64,000 bases of DNA from Domibacillus indicus. Its GTDB lineage: Bacteria > Bacillota > Bacilli > Bacillales > Domibacillaceae. The number at the start of each line of letters is the position of its first letter. The first letter of the stretch is position 1. The DNA is taken from the NCBI RefSeq assembly GCF_000970685.1, contig NZ_LAJB01000002.1:248001-312000 (forward strand), in the 5' to 3' direction. The notes under the pieces were generated by a model. That model did not search any database. It was not told the origin of the DNA and was given only the letters and a program-made list of their open reading frames with translations. Positions 32,988-42,317 of this stretch are shown one piece after another. The translations under genes and the position numbers were made by a program.

Positions 32988-33797
32988 TTAAAGCGGTAAA
33001 TTGCGATGTTTAAACACGACAACTGCCGCTGCATAAGTAAAACATCCCATTCCGAAAAGAATAAGTGAAGGAACGAATATCTCCGCATCACCACTTGCTA
33101 TTTCACTGGGGTTGTATAAGGAGAATGGTGTTATGTTCCTCAGCCATTCAAAATCCGGGCTGATTTTTCCTGCCATATCTAACCCATAAAAAATAAAGGT
33201 TAACGCACCGGCTGTACCAAGCGATGTTTTTTCGTCATTGCATAAAGATGAAACAAGAAAAGAATATCCTCCAACCACAAAAAACAATAAAAACCCAACA
33301 AAGTTTATCTGGAAAAATGTATAAAATTCAAGCGAGTATTGTTCATCAATTAATGCTTCTCCCGCAGCGATACCGCCTAAAAATGTTAATGATACGATAA
33401 GCAGTAATCCGCTGATCAAGACGAATCCTTGAGTAAAAGCTATTTGACTGCGAGAAACCTTTGTGGAAAGTAAATACGCCATAGATCCCTTATCAACAAG
33501 ATGCGCCAGCAGTTGGGTTGCCGTCATTACACTAAAAACACCTAAAATAATAGGAAAAAACAGACCGAAATATTCAGCAGAGATAAATCCGCCATAACTA
33601 GTTAGAGAATCAAAGCCAAGTGCGTTTTTCATCGTTTCAGGAACAATCTTTATCAGCTCGTTGACTGCCTCGGTATTATCGGCAAACAGAGGATATAAAG
33701 ATGTCATTAAAACGACATAAAGAGCCGAGCCAAACCCAAAACAAAGAAAGTTTTTCATATTTAGCTTCACCATTTGCCTGAACAATGAAATATTCAT
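32988..33797 (-). CDS. ABC-2 type transporter permease
   Basis: This 269-residue protein has about six membrane segments: one near 20-40, then clusters at 75-95, 115-140, 150-170, 180-200 and 240-262. The pattern is that of ABC-2 permeases (GGFISAEYFGLFFPIILGVF, LVDKGSMAYLLSTKVSRSQI, the latter a typical coupling stretch). The start codon overlaps the ATPase stop by 4 bases (ATGA). With the ATPase upstream it forms a complete exporter, possibly for a drug or peptide. Confidence 0.88.
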   Translation of the reverse strand: MNISLFRQMVKLNMKNFLCFGFGSALYVVLMTSLYPLFADNTEAVNELIKIVPETMKNALGFDSLTSYGGFISAEYFGLFFPIILGVFSVMTATQLLAHLVDKGSMAYLLSTKVSRSQIAFTQGFVLISGLLLIVSLTFLGGIAAGEALIDEQYSLEFYTFFQINFVGFLLFFVVGGYSFLVSSLCNDEKTSLGTAGALTFIFYGLDMAGKISPDFEWLRNITPFSLYNPSEIASGDAEIFVPSLILFGMGCFTYAAAVVVFKHRNLPL

Positions 33798-34681
33798 TTT
33801 ACAGTTTCCTTCGCATCATAGTAGTTCATAAAAACATCTTCCAGGCTTTGATTAACACTATTTATATTTGTAACATTAACTTTAGATAATTCCTCTATCA
33901 GCTTATTGTAATCCCCCTGGACCACGATCCGGACCACATTGCCATTTATGTCTTCAATGATTAAATTAGATGCTTGAATTCTTTCTGCATCATTTTTATT
34001 CTCAAGAGTAATTTCATAGATTTTCCGCTGCATAAATTGAAGGTCATTGATGTTTTGAACGGTCACAATCCTTCCATCCTTTATAATGGCAGCTCTATCA
34101 CAGGTTCTCTCTATTTCTGCAAAACTGTGGGAAGACATGAGAAAGGTTTTCCCTTTTGCTTTTTCTTCTAATACAAGATCGATAAAGACTTTTTGCATTA
34201 AAGGGTCTAATCCTGACGTTGGTTCGTCTAATATATATACCTCAGGATTATGCATGAATGTAACCACAATGCCTACTTTCTGTTTCATCCCTTTTGACAT
34301 TTTACGAATTGGCGTTTTAGGCTCGAATTGAAGCCGTTCAATCAATTCATTCCGCCTTTTTTTATCCTTTCGTCCTTGCATACCTGCCATTAACTGAATA
34401 AATTCCAATCCGTTCATTCCATCCATAAAAGAAATTTCTCCCGGTAAATAGCCTACTTTTGCTCTTGCTTTCTCTTGTTGTTCCCAGGTGTTAAACCCAT
34501 GGATGACAGCCGCTCCTTCTTGCGGCTTTATATACCCCATCAAATGGCGGATCGTTGTGGACTTTCCTGCACCATTCGGCCCCAGAAATCCGAACACCTC
34601 TCCTTTTTCCACCTCGAAGGTTACATCAAATATTCCTCTTCCATTTGAAAACTGCTGGGTCAGACCATGAATTTGTATCAT
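33794..34681 (-). CDS. ABC transporter ATP-binding protein
   Basis: This 295-residue ATPase has Walker A GPNGAGKST at 34-42, signature MSKGMKQKVG, Walker B VYILDEPTSGLD and the H-loop SSHSF. The C-terminal 80 residues are the regulatory extension common in DrrA/CcmA-type ABC-2 exporters. ATG 34681 has AGGAGGGG four bases upstream; upstream in-frame starts are unsupported. It is first in a two-gene operon with the permease. Confidence 0.93.
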   Translation of the reverse strand: MIQIHGLTQQFSNGRGIFDVTFEVEKGEVFGFLGPNGAGKSTTIRHLMGYIKPQEGAAVIHGFNTWEQQEKARAKVGYLPGEISFMDGMNGLEFIQLMAGMQGRKDKKRRNELIERLQFEPKTPIRKMSKGMKQKVGIVVTFMHNPEVYILDEPTSGLDPLMQKVFIDLVLEEKAKGKTFLMSSHSFAEIERTCDRAAIIKDGRIVTVQNINDLQFMQRKIYEITLENKNDAERIQASNLIIEDINGNVVRIVVQGDYNKLIEELSKVNVTNINSVNQSLEDVFMNYYDAKETVK

Positions 34682-34896
34682 ATAACCCCTCCTCGAAAAT
34701 GAAATCTTCAAAAATTTATTGTATAAGTTGAATACAGCTTTTTACATTGTCCGTTTACTGTCCTGTTAGAATTCATTTAAAAAACAGCATAGCGGGATGC
34801 GGACTGGCGGCTCCGCTTTTCTAAGAAGCAGTATGTAAACCATTCGTTCAATTTATATAAATATATTTTTCTTTAGGCTGTACTCATATTATAGTG

Positions 34897-35349
34897 TCAG
34901 TTTATCACCTTTATGTTTTGAAGATAACGATAAAACCAGTAGCCAAAGAGATAGGGAAAAAAGTATGAAACAAACGTCCAAATAACATTCCATCCATTTC
35001 CATATGCGACTTTTCCCATCAGCAAAAAGAAGAATTCCATTAGCGCTGTGAGGAATGCCATGAGAACCACAATGAAATAGGGATTTCTGCGGCTTTGCTT
35101 TATAAAATAAATCATATAACAGCCCAGGACAGGATAAAGCCCCAGGTCAAAAGATATTGTGGAGAAAAATTCTCGCCTGATAAAGGGATACACATGCCAA
35201 AAACCAAACTGTACGCCTAATCCATTTACAAGAAATGCATTTACAGAAGAAAACGGGGCAATCAATGGAATCAATGTCTTATCTTTTCGCTGCAGATGCA
35301 GCAAGGCGATCACCCAGGGGACAACTAAGAAAACAATTGAAAAATACAT
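34897..35349 (-). CDS. CBO0543 family membrane protein
   Basis: This 150-residue protein has four to five membrane helices and the family pattern: FSSVNAFLVNGLGVQFGFWH, YPFIRREFFSTISFDLGLYP and a C-terminal WFYRYL. The family is widespread in Firmicutes with no known function. ATG 35349 is chosen because AAAGGAG lies ten bases upstream and the upstream in-frame codons are basic and outside the family start. Confidence 0.82.
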   Translation of the reverse strand: MYFSIVFLVVPWVIALLHLQRKDKTLIPLIAPFSSVNAFLVNGLGVQFGFWHVYPFIRREFFSTISFDLGLYPVLGCYMIYFIKQSRRNPYFIVVLMAFLTALMEFFFLLMGKVAYGNGWNVIWTFVSYFFPYLFGYWFYRYLQNIKVIN

Positions 35350-35488
35350 ATCAGGCCAGCTCCTTTTAGCATGCATTTCCAAAACAAATCACTGTTTTAT
35401 CCTTTACATTATCCTTTCATCACAATAATCATACACAAAATCGGCAGATGGGGACGGCACCTGTAAGAAAAAAATAAAAAAATGGAAA

Positions 35489-35521
35489 AAGCCGATTCTC
35501 GAAACAGTGAGAATTCGGCTT
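35489..35521 (-). terminator. Terminator of the 106-residue protein gene
   Basis: AAGCCGA plus TTCTC pairs with GAGAA plus TTCGGCTT. On the minus strand it is followed by T-rich sequence. It lies just past the stop at 35538. Confidence 0.8.
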
Positions 35522-35537
35522 GTGGAATTTTTTCTTT

Positions 35538-35858
35538 TTACATGGTTTTCACTTCTTCTTTTGAAACAGCACGCCAGCCGTGTTCTTTCAGTCTTTCTAC
35601 GTAGGTCTCTGCCGTGATTTCTTCCTTTTCCAGCACAAGCGGGTGCAGTGAAACAAAGCATTCATTTGCGGCGTAATTGAGTGTGACCTTCACGACTTCA
35701 TAGCCATTGTGAAATCCCGGATGGAATCCCGGGTCCTCGATGATATCTCCTTTTGCCGGACGGATAGCAGATTCAAATGTTTTCATCATTAGTTCCGCGG
35801 CATTGCTTTCCTGCTGTTCTTTTACGGACGATACAAAAATCAATAAATGTATTTTCAT
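35538..35858 (-). CDS. Conserved hypothetical protein, 106 aa
   Basis: I do not recognise a named family. It is soluble, with an N-terminal strand (KIHLLIFVSS), a PGFHPGFHNGYEVVKVTLNY motif and a C-terminal helix. GGGAGGAG lies six bases before the ATG. It is followed by its own terminator and lies just downstream of the YitT-family gene on the same strand (42-base gap), so cotranscription is possible. Confidence 0.75.
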   Translation of the reverse strand: MKIHLLIFVSSVKEQQESNAAELMMKTFESAIRPAKGDIIEDPGFHPGFHNGYEVVKVTLNYAANECFVSLHPLVLEKEEITAETYVERLKEHGWRAVSKEEVKTM

Positions 35859-35900
35859 TATTATCTCCTCCCTTGCTTTATTCAGGAGTGCGGTTTTGAT

Positions 35901-36773
35901 TTAATGAATATCGTTCTTTTTGAAATTGCCGCCTTTCACTTCTGCTACATCGTATACGGTAACAAAGGATTCCGGGTCAATCTCATTGATAATTTCCTTC
36001 AGCTTGGTTTCTTCGAGGCGGTTAATCACACAGGTGATTTCTTTAAAGTTTTCATTGGTAAAGCCGCCATACGCTTCTTTATAGGTGGCACTCCGGCCCA
36101 GACGGTCACGGATGGTCTCTATCATTAATTCAGGATGGGTGGTAATAATTTGAAAGGTTCTTGAGCCGCTTAATCCTTCTTCAACTATATGTATAACTTT
36201 CGAAGCAATAAAGTAAGCAATCGCCGAAAGAATCGCTCCCTGCAGGCCGAATACGGATGAAACGACAATAAATACAAATATATTTAAGAAAAGAATGAAA
36301 TCACTTGTTCCAAACGGCAATTTCCGGGAAAGCAGCACCGCAAGCATATCAATTCCATCCAGGGCACCGCCGTTACGCAGGGCTAACCCCATCCCCAAAC
36401 CAAGAATAATCCCGCCAACCACGGTAATCAATAATGTATCGCCTTCAATAATAGCCGGGGTATGGTGCATAAGAACCGTGCCAGCAGCCAGTGAAACGAT
36501 GCCGATAATTGAAAAAATGGCGAAGCTTTTTCCGATTTGTTTGTATCCTAACCAGATAAACGGAATGTTAAGAACTGCTATTAGAATTCCCAATGGCAGA
36601 TCAAACAATTGTGAACCCACGATGCTTAGGCCTGTCACTCCCCCATCTGATACGCTGTTCGGGATCAGCACTGTTTCCAGGCCGTATGCGGCGATAAATC
36701 CCCCGAGGATAACCATCAGCCCCCGCAGCAGCATTTTCAATTTATTCGGCCTGCGCCTGTTGATTTTCTTCAT
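35901..36773 (-). CDS. YitT family membrane protein (DUF2179)
   Basis: This 290-residue protein has five to six N-terminal helices (18-40, 52-75, 80-100, 112-132, 152-180) with the family landmarks LIPNSVSDGGVTGLSIV and LALRNGGALDGIDMLAVLLS. The C-terminal cytosolic DUF2179 domain (FQIITTHPELMIETIRDRL, GFTNENFKEITCVI, VYDVAEVKGG) is complete. Several paralogues occur per Bacillus genome; the transported or sensed ligand is unknown. AGAGGAG lies seven bases before the ATG. Confidence 0.93.
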   Translation of the reverse strand: MKKINRRRPNKLKMLLRGLMVILGGFIAAYGLETVLIPNSVSDGGVTGLSIVGSQLFDLPLGILIAVLNIPFIWLGYKQIGKSFAIFSIIGIVSLAAGTVLMHHTPAIIEGDTLLITVVGGIILGLGMGLALRNGGALDGIDMLAVLLSRKLPFGTSDFILFLNIFVFIVVSSVFGLQGAILSAIAYFIASKVIHIVEEGLSGSRTFQIITTHPELMIETIRDRLGRSATYKEAYGGFTNENFKEITCVINRLEETKLKEIINEIDPESFVTVYDVAEVKGGNFKKNDIH

Positions 36774-37181
36774 ACTAATTCTCCTCTGTACACTTTTGTC
36801 CTGTTCAAGTTTACCATAAAATTTAAAACACCATTAACTGCCAGGCAACAGATGCGGTATTTATACGAAGAGAATTTCTAAATGAAGGCGTTTGCCGCCT
36901 AAAGCATCCTCCGCTACCGGATAACTAGATGCGGTCTTCATTATCACGGCCGCTCCGAATTGGCCGGTGGTTTCATGGCGAAGCATATTTCGGCGCTGTA
37001 TATGTTTGTTACTGCCCCTGTTCTTTGGCCTCTTGACCCCGCCAAAAAACATGATTAGAATCAATCATGTTTGTGCGAAATTCATTTGAACGGCAATATA
37101 CTGTCAGATTGGTTAATAGCAGACCGAAACTGTGCAATAAAAAAAAACCTCTAAAAGTTTTAGAGGTTCTCAGTCAAATCA
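36774..37181. other. Intergenic region with a repeat box and terminator
   Basis: It holds repeat box copy E (37115-37134, AATAGCAGACCGAAACTGTG) and the terminator of the next gene. A minus-strand open frame at 36861-37064 has no ribosome binding site and is not called. Confidence 0.45.
37146..37169 (-). terminator. Terminator of the 73-residue protein gene
   Basis: AACCTCTAAAA and TTTTAGAGGTT form a tight stem. On the minus strand it is followed by nine Ts. Confidence 0.85.
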
Positions 37182-37403
37182 TTATTCATTTATTAGTTCT
37201 GCAATAACAGCCGCGGCTTCATCTATATCATCATAATATTTAATCTCTTGGGATTTAAGAAAGGTTAACTGTATGGTTTCAGTGTTTTTTTTGCAGCTGG
37301 CTTTTAAAAAAGCCTGTTCATTCTTGCTGAATGTATGAGTAATCTCAACAGCATTATAGTAACACAGCGTCTCTAACATTTCTTTTATATGTTTTAAAGA
37401 CAA
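37182..37403 (-). CDS. Small hypothetical protein, 73 aa
   Basis: This small alpha/beta protein ends in IKYYDDIDEAAAVIAELINE, a C-terminal pattern loosely like YkuJ/DUF1797-type miniproteins of Bacillus; the match is weak. TTG 37403 is chosen, with AGGAG nine bases upstream, over an in-frame TTG at 37427. It is a single gene with a strong terminator. Confidence 0.65.
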   Translation of the reverse strand: MSLKHIKEMLETLCYYNAVEITHTFSKNEQAFLKASCKKNTETIQLTFLKSQEIKYYDDIDEAAAVIAELINE

Positions 37404-37650
37404 TTCGATCGTCTCCTTTCCTGACAAAGGAAAGTGACTAAAAAAAGTCTGAAAGAATCCCGTGTATATATTTGATCCTCACTATAACACAAGTGCAGAT
37501 ATTTTGCTCAATAGTACGTTTAAAAGTTAAATAACGTTTATCATTTATTCGAAAATTTTATAGTTATCCCCAAGAGGCAGCTTTTAAAAAACCGTAATCA
37601 TTTTTAATATGCTGCCATTTTTCCTGCACAGTAATTTCTACGTTTTCTGC

Positions 37651-38499
37651 TTACCATAAAGCAAGCGGCTGTTTCCTTCCGGGTTTTGGATAGATGGAGT
37701 TTAACTGCTTCAAATCCTGCTGTGTTAATTGGATCTCAGCTGCTTTCACATTATCTATCACATGAGCAGTATTACTGGATTGCGGTATAGCAATTGTTTG
37801 GCCATTTCGAATACACCATGCCAATAAAATTTGAAAACAATTTGAATGGTGTTTTTCAGCAATTTCCTTTAAAGCTTTTTGTTTCGTCAGGTTAGTGCCG
37901 AGGCTGTCACCCCGAGCAACCGGGGCATAGGCGATTAATGGCATTTCACGTTTGTTCATCATAGGCACTAAATCGAATTCAATCCCTCGATCTCCTAAAT
38001 TATAACGTACCTGATTGGCTGCACAGTTTATTCCATCAGGTATTTTCATGATTTTTCCCAGGTCATCCACATCTACATTAGAAACACCCCATGATTTAAT
38101 TTTCCCCTGACTTTTTCCTTTCTCCAGAGCTTCAATGGTTTCTTCCATTGGAATATTCCCTTTCCAATGGAGTAAGTAAAGATCCAAATAATCTGTCTTT
38201 AATCTTTTTAAGCTGTTTTCTAAACTGACTGGTAATTGCTTTTTTGAGGCATTTGAAGGAAGAACCTTTGAAATGAGAAATAATTCTTCACGGTTATAAG
38301 GCTGAATAGCATGTGCAACTAATCTCTCTGCATTTCCGTCACCATACATTTCAGCCGTATCAATAACTTGAACGCCATGGTCAAGACCAGCTCTTATCGC
38401 TTCAGCTTCCTGTTCAAATTTATCTGCTTTGTCTCCCATATTCCAGGTTCCCAAGCCTATGGGAAAAACGTTCCTTCCTGCGATTTTTACTTGATTCAT
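37651..38499 (-). CDS. Aldo/keto reductase
   Basis: This 282-residue TIM-barrel NADPH oxidoreductase has the catalytic tetrad D47, Y52, K78 and H111 (VIDTAEMYGDG, ISKV, LYLLHW) and the C-terminal IPQSSNTAHVIDNVKA cofactor site. It resembles bacterial diketo-reductase-like AKRs; the substrate is unknown. ATG 38499 has GAGGAG eight bases upstream. It lies downstream of the MFS gene on the same strand, about 155 bases apart. Confidence 0.93.
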   Translation of the reverse strand: MNQVKIAGRNVFPIGLGTWNMGDKADKFEQEAEAIRAGLDHGVQVIDTAEMYGDGNAERLVAHAIQPYNREELFLISKVLPSNASKKQLPVSLENSLKRLKTDYLDLYLLHWKGNIPMEETIEALEKGKSQGKIKSWGVSNVDVDDLGKIMKIPDGINCAANQVRYNLGDRGIEFDLVPMMNKREMPLIAYAPVARGDSLGTNLTKQKALKEIAEKHHSNCFQILLAWCIRNGQTIAIPQSSNTAHVIDNVKAAEIQLTQQDLKQLNSIYPKPGRKQPLALW

Positions 38500-38655
38500 T
38501 TTTTTCACTCCTCACCTCAAATTTTGAAGCTGCTTTCGAGATGATTTCCTGATAAAAATGGATCAGAGGCCAGAAATCACTTTTGCAGCGCATATATCAT
38601 GTTTACTCCATAGATCAATCTGTGACAAAGCAAGAAAACGGTCCCTGTGCTTCGC

Positions 38656-39852
38656 TTAATTAGAAGCAGAAGCGCCTTCTCCAGGCTCTTCTGCTTGTCC
38701 TGCAGCGTTAAACATATTGTTCCGCAGCAGGATCACAGCAAGACCTAGAATTACGGATAGAATTCCTGTTAGTACAACGTATGGTGTACCCATTTGTGAT
38801 ATCAATAACCCGCCTGCAGCTGAGCCAACTGTTGTTCCTAGGTTACATGCTGATATAAATAAACCATTGGCGAAATCAGGAGCTTCTGGAGCTGAGGATG
38901 CAATCAAATATTGATTTATATTCGCCATGATTCCTCCAGCCAGCAGACCCCAAAGAAAAGTGATGATTACCACAGGTACGGCCAGCTCCGCAGTGAAGAA
39001 TAAAAGAATGTAAACTGCTCCCAATAACAAAGGAAAAGTGAAGACGGACTTAACAGGACTATTCGTGAGCAGCCTCCCTGCAACGATGTTTCCAATCATA
39101 TTGGCTCCACCGAAAACGAATAGCGTTAAACTGATGGTATTCGGAGACATTCGGGTAACCGTTTCCAGGTACTCAGCAATATAACTGTATACCCCGAATA
39201 CAGAAGCATTTAATAAAATGACAGCTGCGATAGAAACCCATATAATGGATTTTTTCAAAACAGCAAGCTGTTCACCGTACGATTGTCTTTTTTCCACAGG
39301 CATAGACGGCACAAAAATGAATGTAGCGGCCAATACAAATGCATTTACAATAGCAAAAAAGGCCATCGCCATTTCATACGAAAGAGCGCTGTCAATAAAG
39401 CTTGCGATCGGTACGCCGGCTACCATACCGGCAGATATTCCTATAAACACGTTAGAAACAGCTTTTGGAGCTTCTTCAGGTTTTACTGAGGAAGCGGCTA
39501 CGGTAAATGCCATGGAACAATAAACCGGATGGAAAAGAGCCAGTGCGATGCGAATGATTAATAGAAGGGTAAAGTTCGTGACAAACACGGATGCGATGTT
39601 TCCCACAACGAATACGCTTAATACAAGCAGCATGACCTTTTTTCGATTGATTCCTGATAGCAATAACGGCATCGTCGGCCCCGATACCGCAATAGCAAGA
39701 GCAAAAAAACTCACCGTCCAGCCTGCCTGCGCTATACTGACATCAAAGTGATCAGCAATGGAAGGCAATAACCCGATAACCCCCATCTCCGTATTTAAGA
39801 TGCCGAAAACACCTATGGTCAATATGAAAATCAACAATTTATTTTCTTTCAC
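38656..39852 (-). CDS. MFS transporter (AraJ/YdhP-like efflux)
   Basis: The protein has about 398 residues and 12 membrane segments. The N-terminal signature KENKLLIFILTIGVFGILNT fits the DHA1/AraJ efflux group, as does the motif A region LLSGINRKKVMLLVL. The start is uncertain: GTG 39852 gives the typical MKENKLL start with AGGAG 12 bases upstream; TTG 39864 is too close to it. The gene is divergent from a LysR regulator, with a perfect 7-5-7 palindrome between, so LysR control is likely. The substrate is unknown. Confidence 0.9.
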   Translation of the reverse strand: MKENKLLIFILTIGVFGILNTEMGVIGLLPSIADHFDVSIAQAGWTVSFFALAIAVSGPTMPLLLSGINRKKVMLLVLSVFVVGNIASVFVTNFTLLLIIRIALALFHPVYCSMAFTVAASSVKPEEAPKAVSNVFIGISAGMVAGVPIASFIDSALSYEMAMAFFAIVNAFVLAATFIFVPSMPVEKRQSYGEQLAVLKKSIIWVSIAAVILLNASVFGVYSYIAEYLETVTRMSPNTISLTLFVFGGANMIGNIVAGRLLTNSPVKSVFTFPLLLGAVYILLFFTAELAVPVVIITFLWGLLAGGIMANINQYLIASSAPEAPDFANGLFISACNLGTTVGSAAGGLLISQMGTPYVVLTGILSVILGLAVILLRNNMFNAAGQAEEPGEGASASN

Positions 39853-40180
39853 AAAAAGAAACAACTCCTATCTTTCATAAAAAATAAAATGCTCCCAGCC
39901 CCCGTTCGCGAAACGGTGATTCCTCCTGATTGGTGATGGAAATTAGAGGTTTTGAAGCGATGTAATTCCAAACCTGCTGTTGTATGAAACTGATTTTCTT
40001 GTTACCTTATCGCTTAACTCAAAAATACATTTAGATAACATCCTTTCAGTTATCTTCCCTTCGTTATTTATTTTAGCTATGCCATCTCCATATAACAAAT
40101 ACCTATATCTCATATCAAGATATGCTTGATAAGCATTTGTTGAATATTTATACTAAAACATAATAAAGGAGGAATGCTGG
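39853..40180. other. Divergent control region between MFS and LysR genes
   Basis: It contains the LysR-type palindrome at 40113-40131 and is otherwise AT-rich without structure that I can name. Confidence 0.5.
40113..40131. promoter_or_regulatory. LysR-type operator palindrome
   Basis: TATCAAG and CTTGATA are perfect inverted arms around ATATG, 50 bases upstream of the LysR start in the divergent promoter region. Size and position fit a LysR recognition box. Confidence 0.65.
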
Positions 40181-41089
40181 ATGGAATTTAGAGTTTTGCG
40201 CTATTTTCTTACTGTTGCCAGAGAAGGAAGCATTACGCGTGCTGCTGATTTCTTGCATGTGACACAGCCAACCCTGTCAAGACAATTAAAAGATCTTGAA
40301 CAGGAATTAGGAAAAAAACTATTTACTCGCAGCAGTCACAGTATTATTCTCACAGAGGAAGGAATGCTCCTGCGCAAAAGAGCAGAAGAAATTGTGGATA
40401 TGGTCGAAAAATTAGAAGCAGAATTCAGCTCCATGGAGGAAACCATAAGCGGTGATGTTTACATAGGCAGCGGGGAAACAGACGCCATGAAACAAATTGC
40501 GCGGGCAGCAAAGGATTTACAATCACGCTATCCAAATATACGGTATCACCTTTACAGTGGAAACGAAGACGACGTGACCGAACGGCTTGACAAGGGCTTG
40601 CTTGATTTTTGTATTTTAATTGAACCAGCCGATTTATCAAAATATAATTATATTAATATTCCGGCCAAGGATGTTTGGGGAGTTGTCATGAGAAAAGACA
40701 GTCCTCTTGCTTCGAAAGATACCATTCAAGCAGTTGATTTAGTAAATGTTCCGCTGCTCTTTTCACGACAGGCTATACAGCAGACATTGTCTAAAAATGA
40801 ATTTGTGGAGTGGTTTGGAGAAGATTTTGATAAATTAAACGTCGTGGCTACATACAATCTTCTCTATAACGCTGCTATTATGGTGGAAGAAGGCATCGGC
40901 TATGCAGTAACCATTGACAAGCTGGTGAATACGTCCAGCGACAGCAGCCTTTGTTTTAGGCCGCTGGAGCCAAGACTGGAAGCCGGCTTAAATATTGTCT
41001 GGAAAAAGCATCAAGTTTTATCCGCTGCAGCTGATCTGTTTTTAAAAGAAATTCAGGCGAAATTCACAAATTCTTCATCAGATGGATAA
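40181..41089 (+). CDS. LysR family transcriptional regulator
   Basis: This 302-residue protein has an N-terminal winged HTH (FLTVAREGSITRAADFLHVT, then QPTLSRQLKDLEQELGKKLF), the linker helix and a periplasmic-binding-type effector domain (from about 90). GGAGG lies eight bases before the ATG. It is divergently placed to the MFS efflux gene and presumably activates or represses it in response to an unknown small molecule. A bidirectional terminator follows. Confidence 0.93.
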   Translation: MEFRVLRYFLTVAREGSITRAADFLHVTQPTLSRQLKDLEQELGKKLFTRSSHSIILTEEGMLLRKRAEEIVDMVEKLEAEFSSMEETISGDVYIGSGETDAMKQIARAAKDLQSRYPNIRYHLYSGNEDDVTERLDKGLLDFCILIEPADLSKYNYINIPAKDVWGVVMRKDSPLASKDTIQAVDLVNVPLLFSRQAIQQTLSKNEFVEWFGEDFDKLNVVATYNLLYNAAIMVEEGIGYAVTIDKLVNTSSDSSLCFRPLEPRLEAGLNIVWKKHQVLSAAADLFLKEIQAKFTNSSSDG

Positions 41090-41173
41090 TAAAAGCCCGA
41101 AGCGTATTATGAACTTTTTCTTATTATCAATTCCTTGAAGAAGCTACCTTTCAAGTGAGAATCTGCACATTAG

Positions 41174-41219
41174 AAAGAGGCTTATGGTGATCTTCTTACC
41201 GATCTCATACGCCTCTTTT
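41174..41219. terminator. Bidirectional terminator between LysR and AraC genes
   Basis: AAAGAGGC and GATC pair with GATC and GCCTCTTT (mismatched middle), and TTTTG follows on the plus side. It separates two convergent genes. Confidence 0.8.
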
Positions 41220-41286
41220 GTTTATATGTTAAGTGAGAAGTCTGCAAACAAGTACTGCACTGTGAAGAATCAAAAGTAATGCAGGG

Positions 41287-42195
41287 TTATTTTTGTCCGC
41301 TTGGGTTGTACAACATCCGGAATTCACTGGGTGTCACACCAATTTCCCGATGAAAGAGCTCTGTATAATAGCTTGCACCTGAAAAGCCGCTATCATGAGC
41401 CACTTCCAAAATACTTAGTGAAGGATCCTGCAGCAGCTCCATACTTTTCTCGAGCCGGAACTTGTTCAAATACTGAATAGGAGACATTTGCAGTTTATCT
41501 TTAAACAATTGACAGCATTTGCTGCGTGACACTGCGCCAGCCTGGGAAATTTTTTCCAAAGACACCTTTTTCGAGTAGTTAACTTGGATGAATCCGATCA
41601 TCGCTTTCAACTCCGTAAAACCTATCTTCTTTATGCGATTGTCTGTATGCATGGCATTTTTGTAAAGTACTAGCCAAAAGGAATACAACAAGCTTTGAAC
41701 GCTTAGTTCGTAGCCTTTTTCTTTTCTTTGACAGACATCAAAAATATCCTTAATAAACTGTATTGATTCCATTTTCCATGGGATATGAGGATCAAAAACG
41801 ATAAGAGGACAGTTATGATTATGGATGAAAGGCAAAACATACTCGGATTCAATATGAGCATTCGCGGAAATTAATTCCGGATGAAACAACAGAACAAGAA
41901 ATTCACAGTCTTTTCCTGATTCAGAAAATCCATAATGCAATTGCCCTGAGTTCACAAAAATACCCATTCCCTTTTGCAGCAGATACTTTTCCCCATTTAC
42001 AAAATAAGTCATTTCCCCCTGAAGAATGACAATAAATTCAACATCATCATGCCAATGACAGACTGCTGATAAATTTTGAAAATAAGAAAGCCAGCTTCTT
42101 TTAGTCCTAATTGGCATATTGCCCGAATCATAATGAACAATTTCAGAGGAGTTTTCCAAAACATCAAGTTTAATAAATTTATTAGAAGGATTCAT
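41287..42195 (-). CDS. AraC family regulator with N-terminal cupin
   Basis: The protein has 302 residues. The cupin sensor includes CHWHDDVEFIVILQGEMTYF and QKGMGIFVNSGQLHYGF. The C-terminal AraC double HTH includes VSLEKISQAGAVSRSKCCQL, then ILEVAHDSGFSGASYYTELF and GVTPSEFRML. GGAGGAGAGGG precedes the ATG. It is divergent from the acetyltransferase at 42318 and is a candidate regulator of the following sugar-related cluster. Confidence 0.9.
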   Translation of the reverse strand: MNPSNKFIKLDVLENSSEIVHYDSGNMPIRTKRSWLSYFQNLSAVCHWHDDVEFIVILQGEMTYFVNGEKYLLQKGMGIFVNSGQLHYGFSESGKDCEFLVLLFHPELISANAHIESEYVLPFIHNHNCPLIVFDPHIPWKMESIQFIKDIFDVCQRKEKGYELSVQSLLYSFWLVLYKNAMHTDNRIKKIGFTELKAMIGFIQVNYSKKVSLEKISQAGAVSRSKCCQLFKDKLQMSPIQYLNKFRLEKSMELLQDPSLSILEVAHDSGFSGASYYTELFHREIGVTPSEFRMLYNPSGQK

Positions 42196-42317
42196 TTATA
42201 TTTCCCTCTCCTCCTTAAATACGATTGTTATATTAAATTATCCTATTGTGATAGAAAATTCAATAATTGTGGATTATTATTATATGAGTAAGTTGCGAAT
42301 GCAAAGGAGTGGCCAAA

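Noticed and set aside
36861-37064. Minus-strand open frame of 67 codons
   Set aside because: No ribosome binding site, no family pattern and no conserved-looking composition.
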